Below, piece after piece: positions 30,342-38,067 of a stretch of DNA of 64,000 bases (position 1 is its first letter; each line of letters starts with the position of its first letter). The DNA comes from Nocardioides acrostichi (lineage in GTDB: Bacteria > Actinomycetota > Actinomycetes > Propionibacteriales > Nocardioidaceae): positions 1-64,000 of the forward strand of contig NZ_JADIVZ010000015.1 in NCBI RefSeq assembly GCF_015319165.1. Direction: 5' to 3'. The notes beneath the pieces are model-generated. The model saw only the letters and a list, made by a program, of their open reading frames with translations. It had not been told where the DNA came from and did not search any database. The position numbers and the translations under genes were made by a program.

Positions 30342-30860
30342 TCAGGCGCCCTCGTGCCCGGCGTAGAAGACGAGCCGGTACTTGCCGATCTGCACCTCGT
30401 CGCCGTCGCCGAGACGCACGGTGTCGATGCGATCGCGGTTGACGTAGGTGCCGTTGAGGCTGCCGGAGTCGGTCACGGTGAAGGTGCTCCCGGACCGCTC
30501 GAACTCCGCGTGGTGGCGAGAGACGGTGACGTCGTCGAGGAAGATCTCGGAGTCGGGGTGACGCCCGGCAGCGACCCGGTCGGCGTCGAGCAGGAAGCGG
30601 CTGCCAGAGCCCGGCCCGCGCTGCACGACGAGCAGCGCGTGGCCCTCGGGCAGCGCGTCGACGGCGGCGGCGTCGACCGGCTTCAACTGCCGGTCGGAGG
30701 TCTCGCTGCGCGACTCGCTCAAGCCGATCGAGATGGTGGCCGTCGAGTCGTCGGACTCGGCGGCGGCCGGGGTGTCGTCGGTGACCAGACGGGTGCCGCA
30801 CTGGGAGCAGAACCGGGCGTCGTCCGGGTTCTTGCGCCCGCAGGCGGTGCAGAAGGGCAT
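30342..30860 (-). CDS. garA: GarA/OdhI-type FHA protein with N-terminal zinc ribbon
   Basis: 172 residues. The C-terminal half is the FHA domain: LLDADRVAAGRHPDSEIFLD, DVTVSRHHAEF, GSLNGTYVNR, and DEVQIGKYRLVF, all matching GarA/OdhI. These proteins inhibit 2-oxoglutarate dehydrogenase and tune glutamate dehydrogenase, depending on Ser/Thr kinase phosphorylation. The N-terminus is a zinc ribbon with Cys4, Cys7, Cys18 and Cys21, which mycobacterial GarA lacks. The linker has D-S-T-A-T-I-S-I (Thr40, Thr42) where mycobacterial GarA has E-T-T-S-V-F, so the phosphoacceptor is probably one of these Thr. It is transcribed toward ftsR with a four-base gap. Confidence 0.88.
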   Translation of the reverse strand: MPFCTACGRKNPDDARFCSQCGTRLVTDDTPAAAESDDSTATISIGLSESRSETSDRQLKPVDAAAVDALPEGHALLVVQRGPGSGSRFLLDADRVAAGRHPDSEIFLDDVTVSRHHAEFERSGSTFTVTDSGSLNGTYVNRDRIDTVRLGDGDEVQIGKYRLVFYAGHEGA

Positions 30861-30900
30861 CGGGACTCCTGGTCGTGCGACGTCGGGTCTACGCGGGAAC

Positions 30901-30925
30901 CCTCACCCGGCGGCTGAGGGTGAGG
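30901..30925 (-). terminator. Candidate hairpin after gcvH
   Basis: A perfect 8-base stem, CCTCACCC (30901-30908) with GGGTGAGG (30918-30925), encloses a nine-base loop. It lies between the gcvH stop and the garA start. It could terminate gcvH mRNA or act in the garA leader. Confidence 0.5.
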
Positions 30926-30940
30926 AATCCGGCCAACCTA

Positions 30941-31333
30941 TCAGCCGTCGAGTGAGGCGGTGTAGGTGTCGGCGTCCATCAGATCGTCGGTGGCAGCGGA
31001 GCCGGACTCGCTCGGGACGACCTCGAAGAGCCAGCCGCCGCCGTAGGGGTCGCTGTTGACCAGCTCGGGGGTCGCGTCGAGCGCCTCGTTGACCGCGACG
31101 ACCTCGCCACTGACCGGGGCGTAGACGTCGCTGACGGACTTCGTCGACTCCAGCTCGCCGCAGGTGCTGCCGGCCTCGACGCTCTCCCCCACCTCGGGCA
31201 GCGACACGTAGACGATGTCGCCGAGGGCGTCTTGGGCGTACTGCGTGATGCCGACCCGGACCGAGCCGTCGTGATCGCCGGGGGTGCGCACCCACTCGTG
31301 CTCGGCGGTGTACTTCAGGTCGTCGGGGTACAA
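30941..31333 (-). CDS. gcvH: Glycine cleavage system H protein
   Basis: 130 residues. I start at TTG 31333: GGAGG is seven bases upstream, and the protein then begins (M)YPDDLKYTAEHEWV, the normal GcvH N-terminus. The longer frame to 31369 adds no homologous sequence. The lipoylated lysine is Lys65 in ELESTKSVSDVYAPVSGEVV. H protein shuttles the methylamine group from GcvP to GcvT on its lipoyl arm. gcvP lies about 3 kb downstream, separated by four regulator and nuclease genes, an arrangement also seen in mycobacteria. Confidence 0.93.
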   Translation of the reverse strand: MYPDDLKYTAEHEWVRTPGDHDGSVRVGITQYAQDALGDIVYVSLPEVGESVEAGSTCGELESTKSVSDVYAPVSGEVVAVNEALDATPELVNSDPYGGGWLFEVVPSESGSAATDDLMDADTYTASLDG

Positions 31334-31387
31334 GATCGGTCCTCCAGGGTCAGGGGCTCGGGGGAGCACATGAGCGGCAGGGAGAGG

Positions 31388-32137
31388 CTACTGCGCGTCG
31401 TCGGGCTGGGCGAACTCCGGTTCGACCGGTTGCCGCACGGCCTCGATGTCGAGAGACGCGAGCTGTTCGATCTGCACGTCGGCGCCGTCGGACTGCAGCG
31501 CCACCCGGGGACCGTCGAGGATGCTCATCGCCCCGGTCAGGCTGCTGGCATCGCCGATCACGTCGACGACGTAGGGCGCCGAGAGCTGCTGACCGTCGAC
31601 GAGCAGGCCGGCGTCGGTGGCTGTGAAGGAGCTCTGGGCGATCAGCCGCACCGTGCCGTTGACCTGGATCGCCTCGGCGCCGGCGTTGCGGAGCCCCTGG
31701 ATCATGTCGACCATCGTCTCGACGCTCACCCGCCCGGTCACCTCCTTGATCGTGATCCGGATGCCGGGGCCCGTGACGGGCACCTGGCCGGCGAGGATGC
31801 TCAGCGTGTCGCCCTCCTTGGTCGCCTGCTCGAGGGCGGCCTTCTCGGCGTCCTGGTCGGAGACGAGCTGGTCGCGGGTGTCCTCGAGTCGGGAGATCTC
31901 CGAGCGAGCCCGACGGCTGGCACCGGCGAGACCCGAGAGCACGTCGACGAGATCCTGCTCGCGATAGCCGGCGTAGGTGTCGTCGGCCCCGGCCGCCCGG
32001 ATCTGGGTGACGACGCCGAAGGACACGATGGCCAACACGACGCCCACGACCAGCTGGCGACGTCCGGGACGTCGCAGCGAGGTCAGGATCCGGCGGGCCG
32101 TGCTCTGCGGCTCCTGCTCGGGCGTCGGCTCAGGCAT
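31388..32137 (-). CDS. DUF881 family membrane-anchored protein (downstream copy)
   Basis: 249 residues. A proline/glutamate-rich cytoplasmic arm is followed by one membrane helix (QLVVGVVLAIVSFGVVTQI, near residues 26-45) and a coiled coil (A-R-S-E-I-S-R-L-E-D-T-R-D-Q-L). The extracellular DUF881 domain has GPGIRITIKEV, NAGAEAIQVNG and SAPYVVDVIGD. The family resembles division/sporulation-linked proteins of Firmicutes; function is unknown. ATG at 32137 overlaps the stop of the small basic protein gene by eight bases. The upstream frame to 32239 is rejected. It is paired with another DUF881 gene across sbp, as in M. tuberculosis Rv1823-Rv1825. Confidence 0.87.
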   Translation of the reverse strand: MPEPTPEQEPQSTARRILTSLRRPGRRQLVVGVVLAIVSFGVVTQIRAAGADDTYAGYREQDLVDVLSGLAGASRRARSEISRLEDTRDQLVSDQDAEKAALEQATKEGDTLSILAGQVPVTGPGIRITIKEVTGRVSVETMVDMIQGLRNAGAEAIQVNGTVRLIAQSSFTATDAGLLVDGQQLSAPYVVDVIGDASSLTGAMSILDGPRVALQSDGADVQIEQLASLDIEAVRQPVEPEFAQPDDAQ

Positions 32138-32462
32138 GGAAGAGGTGCCTTCTGATGGCGGCCACGTTGGAGAAGATCCGGATGCCGAGCACGACGATGA
32201 CGCCGGTCTGGAGCTGGCCGCCGACACCGAGCTGGTCACCGAGCCAGACGATGCCCGCGGCGATGACCACGTTGCTGACGAACGAGACCACGAAGACCTT
32301 GTCGTCGAAGATCCGGTCGAGGTAGGCGCGCAGCGCGCCGAAGACCGCGTCGAGCGCCGCCACCACGGCGATCGGCAGGTACGGCTCGAGCGTCGGCGGC
32401 ACGTCGGGACGGAACACCAGCCCGAGCACGATGCCCGCGACGAGCCCCAGGACGGCGATCAT
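32130..32462 (-). CDS. Small basic protein (DUF1290, SBP) family
   Basis: 110 residues of mostly hydrophobic sequence with three likely helices: IAVLGLVAGIVLGLVF, Y-L-P-I-A-V-V-A-A-L-D-A-V-F-G, and VVSFVSNVVIAAGIVWLGDQ. Family marks are P-P-x-L-x-P-Y-L-P-I-A-V-V-A-A-L-D and G-I-R-I-F-S-N-V-A-A-I-R. In Firmicutes sbp lies near ftsA/ftsZ; function is unknown. It overlaps DUF881 genes at both ends (4 and 8 bases), so the three proteins are almost surely made together. Confidence 0.9.
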   Translation of the reverse strand: MIAVLGLVAGIVLGLVFRPDVPPTLEPYLPIAVVAALDAVFGALRAYLDRIFDDKVFVVSFVSNVVIAAGIVWLGDQLGVGGQLQTGVIVVLGIRIFSNVAAIRRHLFHA

Positions 32463-33328
32463 GGTGCGTCCTCCTGGGCCGGGTCGATCTGGTGGCCACC
32501 GCTGTCGTCGGCGACCAGGGCGCTGGCGTGTCGCAGCGGCGTCCGCGCCGCCTCCGGCAGCGCGAGGCGCTCGGCGTCGGACATCTCGAAGCCGAAACCG
32601 AAGGCACTCACTGCCGTCGCGAAGCTCTGGCCGCCCTGACTCTCGAGCAGGTTCGCCTGAAGGGTACGTCGGTCGCCGATCGCGGACACCACGTAGGGGG
32701 TGCTGATCGCCTGCTGGTTGACCCGGATGACCTCGCCGGAGTTGACGATGGAGGTCAGGGTCGTGAGGCGTTGACCGTTGATCGAGATGGCCTCGGCGCC
32801 GGCCTCCCAGAGTCCGTTCACCAACGGGCGCAGCTCGCTGGAGCGCACCTCGTCGTCGGGGCCGGGGCCGTCGGTCACCGTGATCTTGACCCCCGGGCCC
32901 GACACTGCGAGGTAGCCGGTGCTCACCTCGAGCCGTCGGACACGGCTCTGCTCGGTGACCACCGAGGCGGTGACGGCGCTCAGACGCCGGTCACGGCGGG
33001 CCACCTTGTCGCGCAGTCGCAGGATGGAGTCCTGGAGTGCGGTCACGGTGTCGCGGCGGTCCATCACGCGCTGCACCAGCTCGGTGCGGCTGGCCTGGGT
33101 CTCGTCGGAGTCCTGCGCGGTCTGGACGGCCGCAGTCGCGACCAGCAGCCCGATCGCCGCACCCGCCAGGGCCGCCACGCGGTGCGCGGGCGCGTCACGG
33201 CGCGAGGCGACGGACTCGCCGCGCTCCTCGCGCCGTCGCGCCACCAGCGCATAGTCCTCGTCGAGGGACTGCTGGGTGATGAGGGTCAGCAGCGGCGTGG
33301 TGACTCGTGCCGGCAGGTGCTCAGACAT
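32459..33328 (-). CDS. DUF881 family membrane-anchored protein (upstream copy)
   Basis: 289 residues from ATG 33328, which overlaps the phosphatidyltransferase stop by eight bases. There is a 60-residue cytoplasmic N-terminus with an R-R-R-E-E-R-G-E basic patch and one helix (VAALAGAAIGLLVATAAV). A coiled coil (Q-D-S-I-L-R-L-R-D-K-V-A-R-R-D-R-R-L) and the DUF881 domain follow: SGPGVKITVTDG, EAGAEAISINGQRL, STPYVVSAIGDR. The longer frame upstream is antisense or shifted and not used. It is similar in plan to the DUF881 copy at 31388-32137, which suggests an old duplication. Confidence 0.88.
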   Translation of the reverse strand: MSEHLPARVTTPLLTLITQQSLDEDYALVARRREERGESVASRRDAPAHRVAALAGAAIGLLVATAAVQTAQDSDETQASRTELVQRVMDRRDTVTALQDSILRLRDKVARRDRRLSAVTASVVTEQSRVRRLEVSTGYLAVSGPGVKITVTDGPGPDDEVRSSELRPLVNGLWEAGAEAISINGQRLTTLTSIVNSGEVIRVNQQAISTPYVVSAIGDRRTLQANLLESQGGQSFATAVSAFGFGFEMSDAERLALPEAARTPLRHASALVADDSGGHQIDPAQEDAP

Positions 33329-33935
33329 GGTCGACCGCCCGGACGTGGCGGGTGGTGTGCAGCAGGCGCCGCACCTGCCAGGCGTAGAGCACGCCGGCCC
33401 ACCAGTACAGACCGACACCCCACAGCGCGAAGGCCCAGCCGAAGACGGTCGCCAGCGACGCGACCGTGCCCTGCCCCTCCCCCAGTAGCAGCAGCGGGAA
33501 GGCGTAGAGGAGGTTGAAGGTGGCGGCCTTCCCGAGGAAGTGCACCGGCAGGGAGCTGTAGCCACGAGTCCGCAGCAGCGGCACCAGCCCCCACATGAGG
33601 GCGTCGCGCAGCGGCAGGGAGACCGCCAGCCACCAGGGGATGACATCGCGCAAGGCCAGCCCCACCACGACCGCCAGGATGTAGAGCCGGTCGGCGACGG
33701 GGTCGAGCACCTGCCCGAGCATCGAGGTCTGGTCGAGTCGGCGGGCGAGCCAGCCGTCGAGGTAGTCGGTGACGCCGCTGGCCACCAGGAGGCCCAGCGC
33801 CCAGCCGTCGGCCTTCGGCACCAGCACCAGCCACAAGAAGACGGGCACGCCGAGCAACCGGAGACCACTGAGCAGGTTCGGGATCGTCCACACCCGCGCC
33901 ACGCGCGTTGCGTCCTCGCTCACCGCTACCTGCAC
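33321..33935 (-). CDS. CDP-alcohol phosphatidyltransferase (PgsA-like)
   Basis: 204 residues, integral membrane. The catalytic signature D-G-x2-A-R-x8-G-x3-D-x3-D is present as DYLDGWLARR, then G-Q-V-L-D-P-V-A-D. The family transfers a phosphatidyl group from CDP-diacylglycerol to an alcohol such as glycerol-3-phosphate, inositol or another phospholipid. The locus matches Rv1822 (PgsA2) of M. tuberculosis, whose exact product is not settled, so I give no symbol. ATG at 33935 begins M-Q-V-A-V-S-E-D. It heads the DUF881-sbp-DUF881 operon. Confidence 0.88.
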   Translation of the reverse strand: MQVAVSEDATRVARVWTIPNLLSGLRLLGVPVFLWLVLVPKADGWALGLLVASGVTDYLDGWLARRLDQTSMLGQVLDPVADRLYILAVVVGLALRDVIPWWLAVSLPLRDALMWGLVPLLRTRGYSSLPVHFLGKAATFNLLYAFPLLLLGEGQGTVASLATVFGWAFALWGVGLYWWAGVLYAWQVRRLLHTTRHVRAVDHV

Positions 33936-33965
33936 TTCACCGTCCGGGGTCGACCTGGGCTCACC

Positions 33966-35033
33966 CTAGCGGCCGACGGCCTCGCCGGCCGACTGGTCGT
34001 GGTGCGCCGCGTCGCGGATCTCCCCGATGAGCTCCTCGATGACGTCCTCGAGGGTCGCCAGGCCCAGGGTCTCACCGTCGGGCGAGACCACCCGGGCCAG
34101 GTGGGCGCCACGCGCCTGGAGGCGCTCGAGCGCCTCGTGCAGGGCGTCGTCGAGGCGCACCGTGGCGAACGGGCGAATCCACTTGTCGTCCAGCGCACGT
34201 GACCGGCGCTGCTCGTCGGGCTCGAGGACGTCCTTGATGTGGAGGTAGCCGACGAGCTCGCCGGCCTCGTCGGTCACCGGGAACCGGCTGAACCCCGTGG
34301 CGGCGCACACCGCCTCGACGTCCGCGGCGCTCGCGCCGCGCTGCACCGTCGCCAGCGAGGCCGTCGGCAGCAGCACCGCCTCGACGCTCTTCTCGGTGAA
34401 GCCCAGCGCCCCTGCGAGCCGGTCGTACTCGTCTTCGCGGAGCAGACCCTCGCCGCGGGACTCCTCCATGAGCGCGGCGACCTCCTCGCGCGTGAACGCC
34501 GAAGCGACCTCGTCACGAGGCTCGATGCGCATCAGCCGCAGGGTGCCGTTCGCCACGGCGTTGAGCGACACGATGATCGGCTTCAGCACGGTCACGACGC
34601 CGAGCATCGGTGGGCCCAGCACGAGGGCGGCCCGGTCGGGGCCGGCGATGGCGATGTTCTTGGGCACCATCTCTCCGAACACGACGTGGAGGAAGACCAC
34701 GAGCGCGAGCGCGATGACGAAGGCCACCGGGTGCAGCAGTTGCTCGGGCACGCCCAACGCCTCGAAACCCGGCTGGATGAGGTGCGCCACGGCCGGTTCG
34801 CCGACGGCACCGAGTCCGACCGAGCAGATGGTGATGCCGAGCTGGGCGCCGGCCATCATCAGCGACACGTTCTCCATGGCCCGCAGCGTCGTGCGGGCCA
34901 TCCGCGAGCCCTCGTGGGCCCGCGGCTCGATCTGGCTACGGCGGGCCGAGACCAAGGCGAACTCCGCCCCGACGAAGAAGGCGTTGAAGGCGAGCAGCAG
35001 GACGGCGACGAAGACGCCGGTGAGGTCACCCAC
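33966..35033 (-). CDS. CNNM/hemolysin-C family protein with CBS pair (short form)
   Basis: 355 residues. Four helices of the CNNM (DUF21) domain occupy about residues 1-190: VLLLAFNAFFVGAEFALVSA, G-A-Q-L-G-I-T-I-C-S-V-G-L-G, F-G-E-M-V-P-K-N-I-A-I. A CBS pair follows (GFSRFPVTDEAGELVGYLHI and LGLATLEDVIEELIGEI). Family members are Mg2+ or other cation exporters or regulators. The CorC_HlyC C-terminal domain of its neighbour is missing, so it probably works with it. Start ATG 35033 overlaps the neighbour's stop by eight bases. The pair resembles Rv1841c-Rv1842c. Confidence 0.88.
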   Translation of the reverse strand: MGDLTGVFVAVLLLAFNAFFVGAEFALVSARRSQIEPRAHEGSRMARTTLRAMENVSLMMAGAQLGITICSVGLGAVGEPAVAHLIQPGFEALGVPEQLLHPVAFVIALALVVFLHVVFGEMVPKNIAIAGPDRAALVLGPPMLGVVTVLKPIIVSLNAVANGTLRLMRIEPRDEVASAFTREEVAALMEESRGEGLLREDEYDRLAGALGFTEKSVEAVLLPTASLATVQRGASAADVEAVCAATGFSRFPVTDEAGELVGYLHIKDVLEPDEQRRSRALDDKWIRPFATVRLDDALHEALERLQARGAHLARVVSPDGETLGLATLEDVIEELIGEIRDAAHHDQSAGEAVGR

Positions 35034-36405
35034 GGGTCCGCACCTCCCCCGCGGCGGCGCTGGCCGGGTCGTCGCCCAACAGCAGGCGCAGCGACACCCG
35101 GTCGACCCGGAGCCCGTCCATGTGCTCGACCGTCAGCACCGCGAGATGCTCGCGCACCTCGTCGTCATCGCTGCGGTCGGGTACGGGGATCTCAGCGATG
35201 TCGCCGGTCTCGGGTACCCGACCCAGCACCTGCATCACCAGGCCGCCCACGGTGTCGTAGTCGTCGGACGTCGGCAGGTCGATGCCGGTGGCGTCCTCGA
35301 CCTCGTCGGGACGGAGCAGGCCGGAGACGAGCCAGGAGCCGTCGCGGCGCTTGCGGGCCCGTGAGCCGAGCCGGTCGTGCTCGTCGGCGATGTCGCCGAC
35401 GATCTCCTCGATGACGTCCTCGAGCGTCACGATGCCCGCGTGGCCGCCGTACTCGTCGAGCACGATCGCCATCTGGAAGCCGTCCTCGCGCAGCAGCTGG
35501 AGGAGCGGGTCGAGGCGCATCGAGTCGGGCACGACGATCGGCTTGGCCATGAGGTGCTTGACCTTCGTGGTGGCCCGTTCGTGCAGCGGCAGCGCCACCG
35601 CGTGCTTCACGTGCACGGTGCCGGCCACGTTGTCGTCGTCGTCGAGCACCGGGAACCGGGAGAGACCGGACTCGCGGGCGAGATCGAGCACAGCCTGGGC
35701 GCGGTCGCCGAGCTCGAGGGTGCGAGTGCGCACCCGCGGGGTCATGATCTCGCCGGCCGTACGCGTGCCGAACTCCACCGAGCGCTCCATCAGCTCGGCG
35801 GTCTCGGCGTCGAGAGTGCCCTCGTGGGCCGACCGCGAGATCAACGAGGCCAGCTCGGTGGAGCTGCGCGCCGAGCGCAGTTCCTCCTGCGGTTCGATGC
35901 CGAGCCGGCGCACCAAGGCATTGGCCGAGCCGTTGAGCACCCGGATGACCGGTCGGTTGACGGCGGTGAAGAGCCGCATCGGACGCTGGGTGGCCCGGGC
36001 CGTGGGGTAGGGCAGGGCGATGGCCAGGTTCTTCGGCACCAGCTCGCCGAACAGCATGGTGAGCACGGTGCTGATGCCGAAACCGAGGGCCAGGCTCAGC
36101 GGCGCGACCACGCCCTCGGCCAGACCGGCGGCGGTGAGCGGGTCATGCAGCAGCGTCGCGATGGCCGGCTCGGCCAGGTAGCCGATCGCCAGGTTGGTGA
36201 CGGTGATGCCGACCTGCGCCCCGGAGAGCTGCGTCGAGAGCGTCTGCAATGCGCTCTGCACGCCGCCGGCACCGGCGTCCCCGGCGGCCGCGGCGCGCTC
36301 GACCGTGGACCGGTCGACGGTGACGAGGGCGAACTCGGCCGCCACGAAGAGGCCGCAGGCCGCGATCAGCAGCAGCGCGGCCAGGAGGAGGAGCAAGGCG
36401 GTCAT
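35026..36405 (-). CDS. CNNM/hemolysin-C family protein with CBS pair and CorC_HlyC domain
   Basis: 459 residues. The CNNM domain is at about 1-190 (LFVAAEFALVTVDRSTVERA, G-A-Q-V-G-I-T-V-T-N-L-A-I-G-Y, G-E-L-V-P-K-N-L-A-I), the CBS pair at about 210-340 (GLSRFPVLDDDDNVAGTVHV, H-A-G-I-V-T-L-E-D-V-I-E-E-I-V-G-D-I), and the CorC_HlyC beta domain at about 355-450. It probably handles Mg2+ or Co2+ at the cytoplasmic membrane. It is the first gene of a seven-gene leftward run. Its ribosome site GGGAG lies in a perfect hairpin (36410-36429) directly before the start, which could control translation. Confidence 0.9.
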   Translation of the reverse strand: MTALLLLLAALLLIAACGLFVAAEFALVTVDRSTVERAAAAGDAGAGGVQSALQTLSTQLSGAQVGITVTNLAIGYLAEPAIATLLHDPLTAAGLAEGVVAPLSLALGFGISTVLTMLFGELVPKNLAIALPYPTARATQRPMRLFTAVNRPVIRVLNGSANALVRRLGIEPQEELRSARSSTELASLISRSAHEGTLDAETAELMERSVEFGTRTAGEIMTPRVRTRTLELGDRAQAVLDLARESGLSRFPVLDDDDNVAGTVHVKHAVALPLHERATTKVKHLMAKPIVVPDSMRLDPLLQLLREDGFQMAIVLDEYGGHAGIVTLEDVIEEIVGDIADEHDRLGSRARKRRDGSWLVSGLLRPDEVEDATGIDLPTSDDYDTVGGLVMQVLGRVPETGDIAEIPVPDRSDDDEVREHLAVLTVEHMDGLRVDRVSLRLLLGDDPASAAAGEVRTRG

Positions 36406-36409
36406 GGGC

Positions 36410-36429
36410 GCTCTCCCAGAGGGGAGAGC
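36410..36429 (-). promoter_or_regulatory. Hairpin covering the ribosome-binding site of the CNNM gene
   Basis: On the minus-strand mRNA, GCTCTCCC pairs perfectly with GGGAGAGC over a four-base loop. The GGGAG in the right arm is the only Shine-Dalgarno-like sequence, eight bases from the ATG at 36405. The hairpin would hide it. Function (thermosensor, Mg2+ or protein control) is inference. Confidence 0.45.
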
Positions 36430-36557
36430 CGACTACTGTCGGAGCCGTCCATCGGGGCGGTGCACGTCCTTCGCGTCGGGGTCTCGTCGGTTCCGGACCT
36501 CGGTGCTGGAGAGCATATAGGTCTCAGCAACGACTCAGGCTCGGGCGGGCGGAGCCG

Positions 36558-38039
36558 ATGGGACGCTCCATGGGCTACCGACCGGCGCGCTACCCCCAGG
36601 GGGCCCCCGTCCTCAAGCCGCGGGATCGCCACCTGCTGCGCCGCTTCAGCTACGGCCTCACCCCGACCCTGACCCGCCAGGTCAAGCGCGCCGGCGGCGG
36701 ATCGGACTGGTTCGAGCAGCAGCTCGACCCGCGTCGGGTGCCCGACAAGCAGGGCGACAAGAGCGGGTGGTGGCCCAGCCTGGACCGCGGGCCGCAGGAG
36801 ATCTGGGAGCGCAGCCGCGATGGCGTCGAGGGCGGCTGGGAGGTCATGGGCGACTATCAGCGAGCCGTCCTCATGCGGCGCATCCACTCGCGCCGGCAGG
36901 TGCTCGAGGTGATGACCGAGCTCTGGGAGAACCACTTCAACGTCCCGGTGAACGCCGACCTCGTCTACACCTGGCGGCGCAACTACGGCGACGTGCTCCG
37001 CCGGCATGCGCTGGGCTCGTTCTCCCAGCTGCTCCAGGCGGCCGTCACCCATCCGGCCATGCTGCTCTACCTCGACGCAGCGGTCTCGACCAAGGACCAT
37101 CCCAACGAGAACCTGGGCCGTGAGCTGCTCGAGCTGCACACGGTCGGTGTCGGGCACTACGACGAGGACGACGTCAAGAACTCCTCGCGCATCCTGACCG
37201 GGTGGAGCGTGGACCGTTTCCGCTCGTTCGCCGCCCGCTACAACGCCGAGGACCACTGGACCGGGTCGGTCCAGGTACTCGGGTTCACCGACCCGAACGC
37301 GGGCTCCGACGGACGTGCGCTGACCCTGCGCTACCTCGACTACCTGGCCCACCAGCCCGCCACGGCCCAGCGCGTCGCGCGCAAGCTCGCCGTCAAGTTC
37401 GTCACCGACGATCCGCCCCAGCAGCTGGTCGACGAGCTGGCGAGCGTCTACCTGGCCGGCGACACTCAGATCAAGCCCGTGCTGCGTGCCCTCGTGCGCC
37501 ACCCCGCCTTCCGGTCCGCCGAGGGGCAGAAGGTGCGCGACCCCGGCGAGGACGTCGCGGCCTCCTACCGCGCGCTGCGGGTGCGATTCGCCGCTCCCCC
37601 GGCCGGGTCGGCGGGTGACCCCTACGGGGCGAACGCCGTGCTGTGGCAGTCGACCACGCTCGGCACCGCGCCCTTCGCGTGGCCGCGCCCCGACGGCCAG
37701 CCGCTCGACAACGCCTCCTGGGCGACACCGTCTCGCCTCACCAGCTCGATGACCATGCACTGGAGCCTGGCCGGCGGATGGTGGCCCAAGGAGGGCGTGC
37801 ACTACCGCGGGCCCCGCGCATGGATGCCACGGCGCCGGATCCGCTTCGACAAGCTCGTCGACCACATGTGCCGCCAGCTGCTCGGTCAGACCTCGACCGC
37901 GGCGCTGCTCCAAGCCTGCTGCCAGGCGTGCGACGTCGGCCCCCGTGACGTCATCACCTACCAGCACCCGGTGGTCAGGTGGCGCTTCCACTGGCTCATC
38001 GGCACTCTGCTCGACAGCCCCGAGCACCTGACCCGCTGA
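36558..38039 (+). CDS. DUF1800 domain protein
   Basis: 493 residues. DUF1800 marks: LLRRFSYGLTPTLTRQ near residue 26, V-L-E-V-M-T-E-L-W-E-N-H-F-N-V-P, AMLLYLDAAVSTKDHPNENL, GRELLELHTVG, and A-R-I-L-T-G-W (here S-R-I-L-T-G-W). No signal peptide is evident. The function of the family is unknown. It is very often paired with a DUF1501 gene, as here (28 bases downstream). The C-terminus has a C-C-Q-A-C cluster. ATG at 36558 (MGRSMGYR) or 36570 can start it. The operon is divergent from the CNNM genes. Confidence 0.88.
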   Translation: MGRSMGYRPARYPQGAPVLKPRDRHLLRRFSYGLTPTLTRQVKRAGGGSDWFEQQLDPRRVPDKQGDKSGWWPSLDRGPQEIWERSRDGVEGGWEVMGDYQRAVLMRRIHSRRQVLEVMTELWENHFNVPVNADLVYTWRRNYGDVLRRHALGSFSQLLQAAVTHPAMLLYLDAAVSTKDHPNENLGRELLELHTVGVGHYDEDDVKNSSRILTGWSVDRFRSFAARYNAEDHWTGSVQVLGFTDPNAGSDGRALTLRYLDYLAHQPATAQRVARKLAVKFVTDDPPQQLVDELASVYLAGDTQIKPVLRALVRHPAFRSAEGQKVRDPGEDVAASYRALRVRFAAPPAGSAGDPYGANAVLWQSTTLGTAPFAWPRPDGQPLDNASWATPSRLTSSMTMHWSLAGGWWPKEGVHYRGPRAWMPRRRIRFDKLVDHMCRQLLGQTSTAALLQACCQACDVGPRDVITYQHPVVRWRFHWLIGTLLDSPEHLTR

Positions 38040-38067
38040 CGAGCCGTCGACCCGAGAGGAGAACCCG

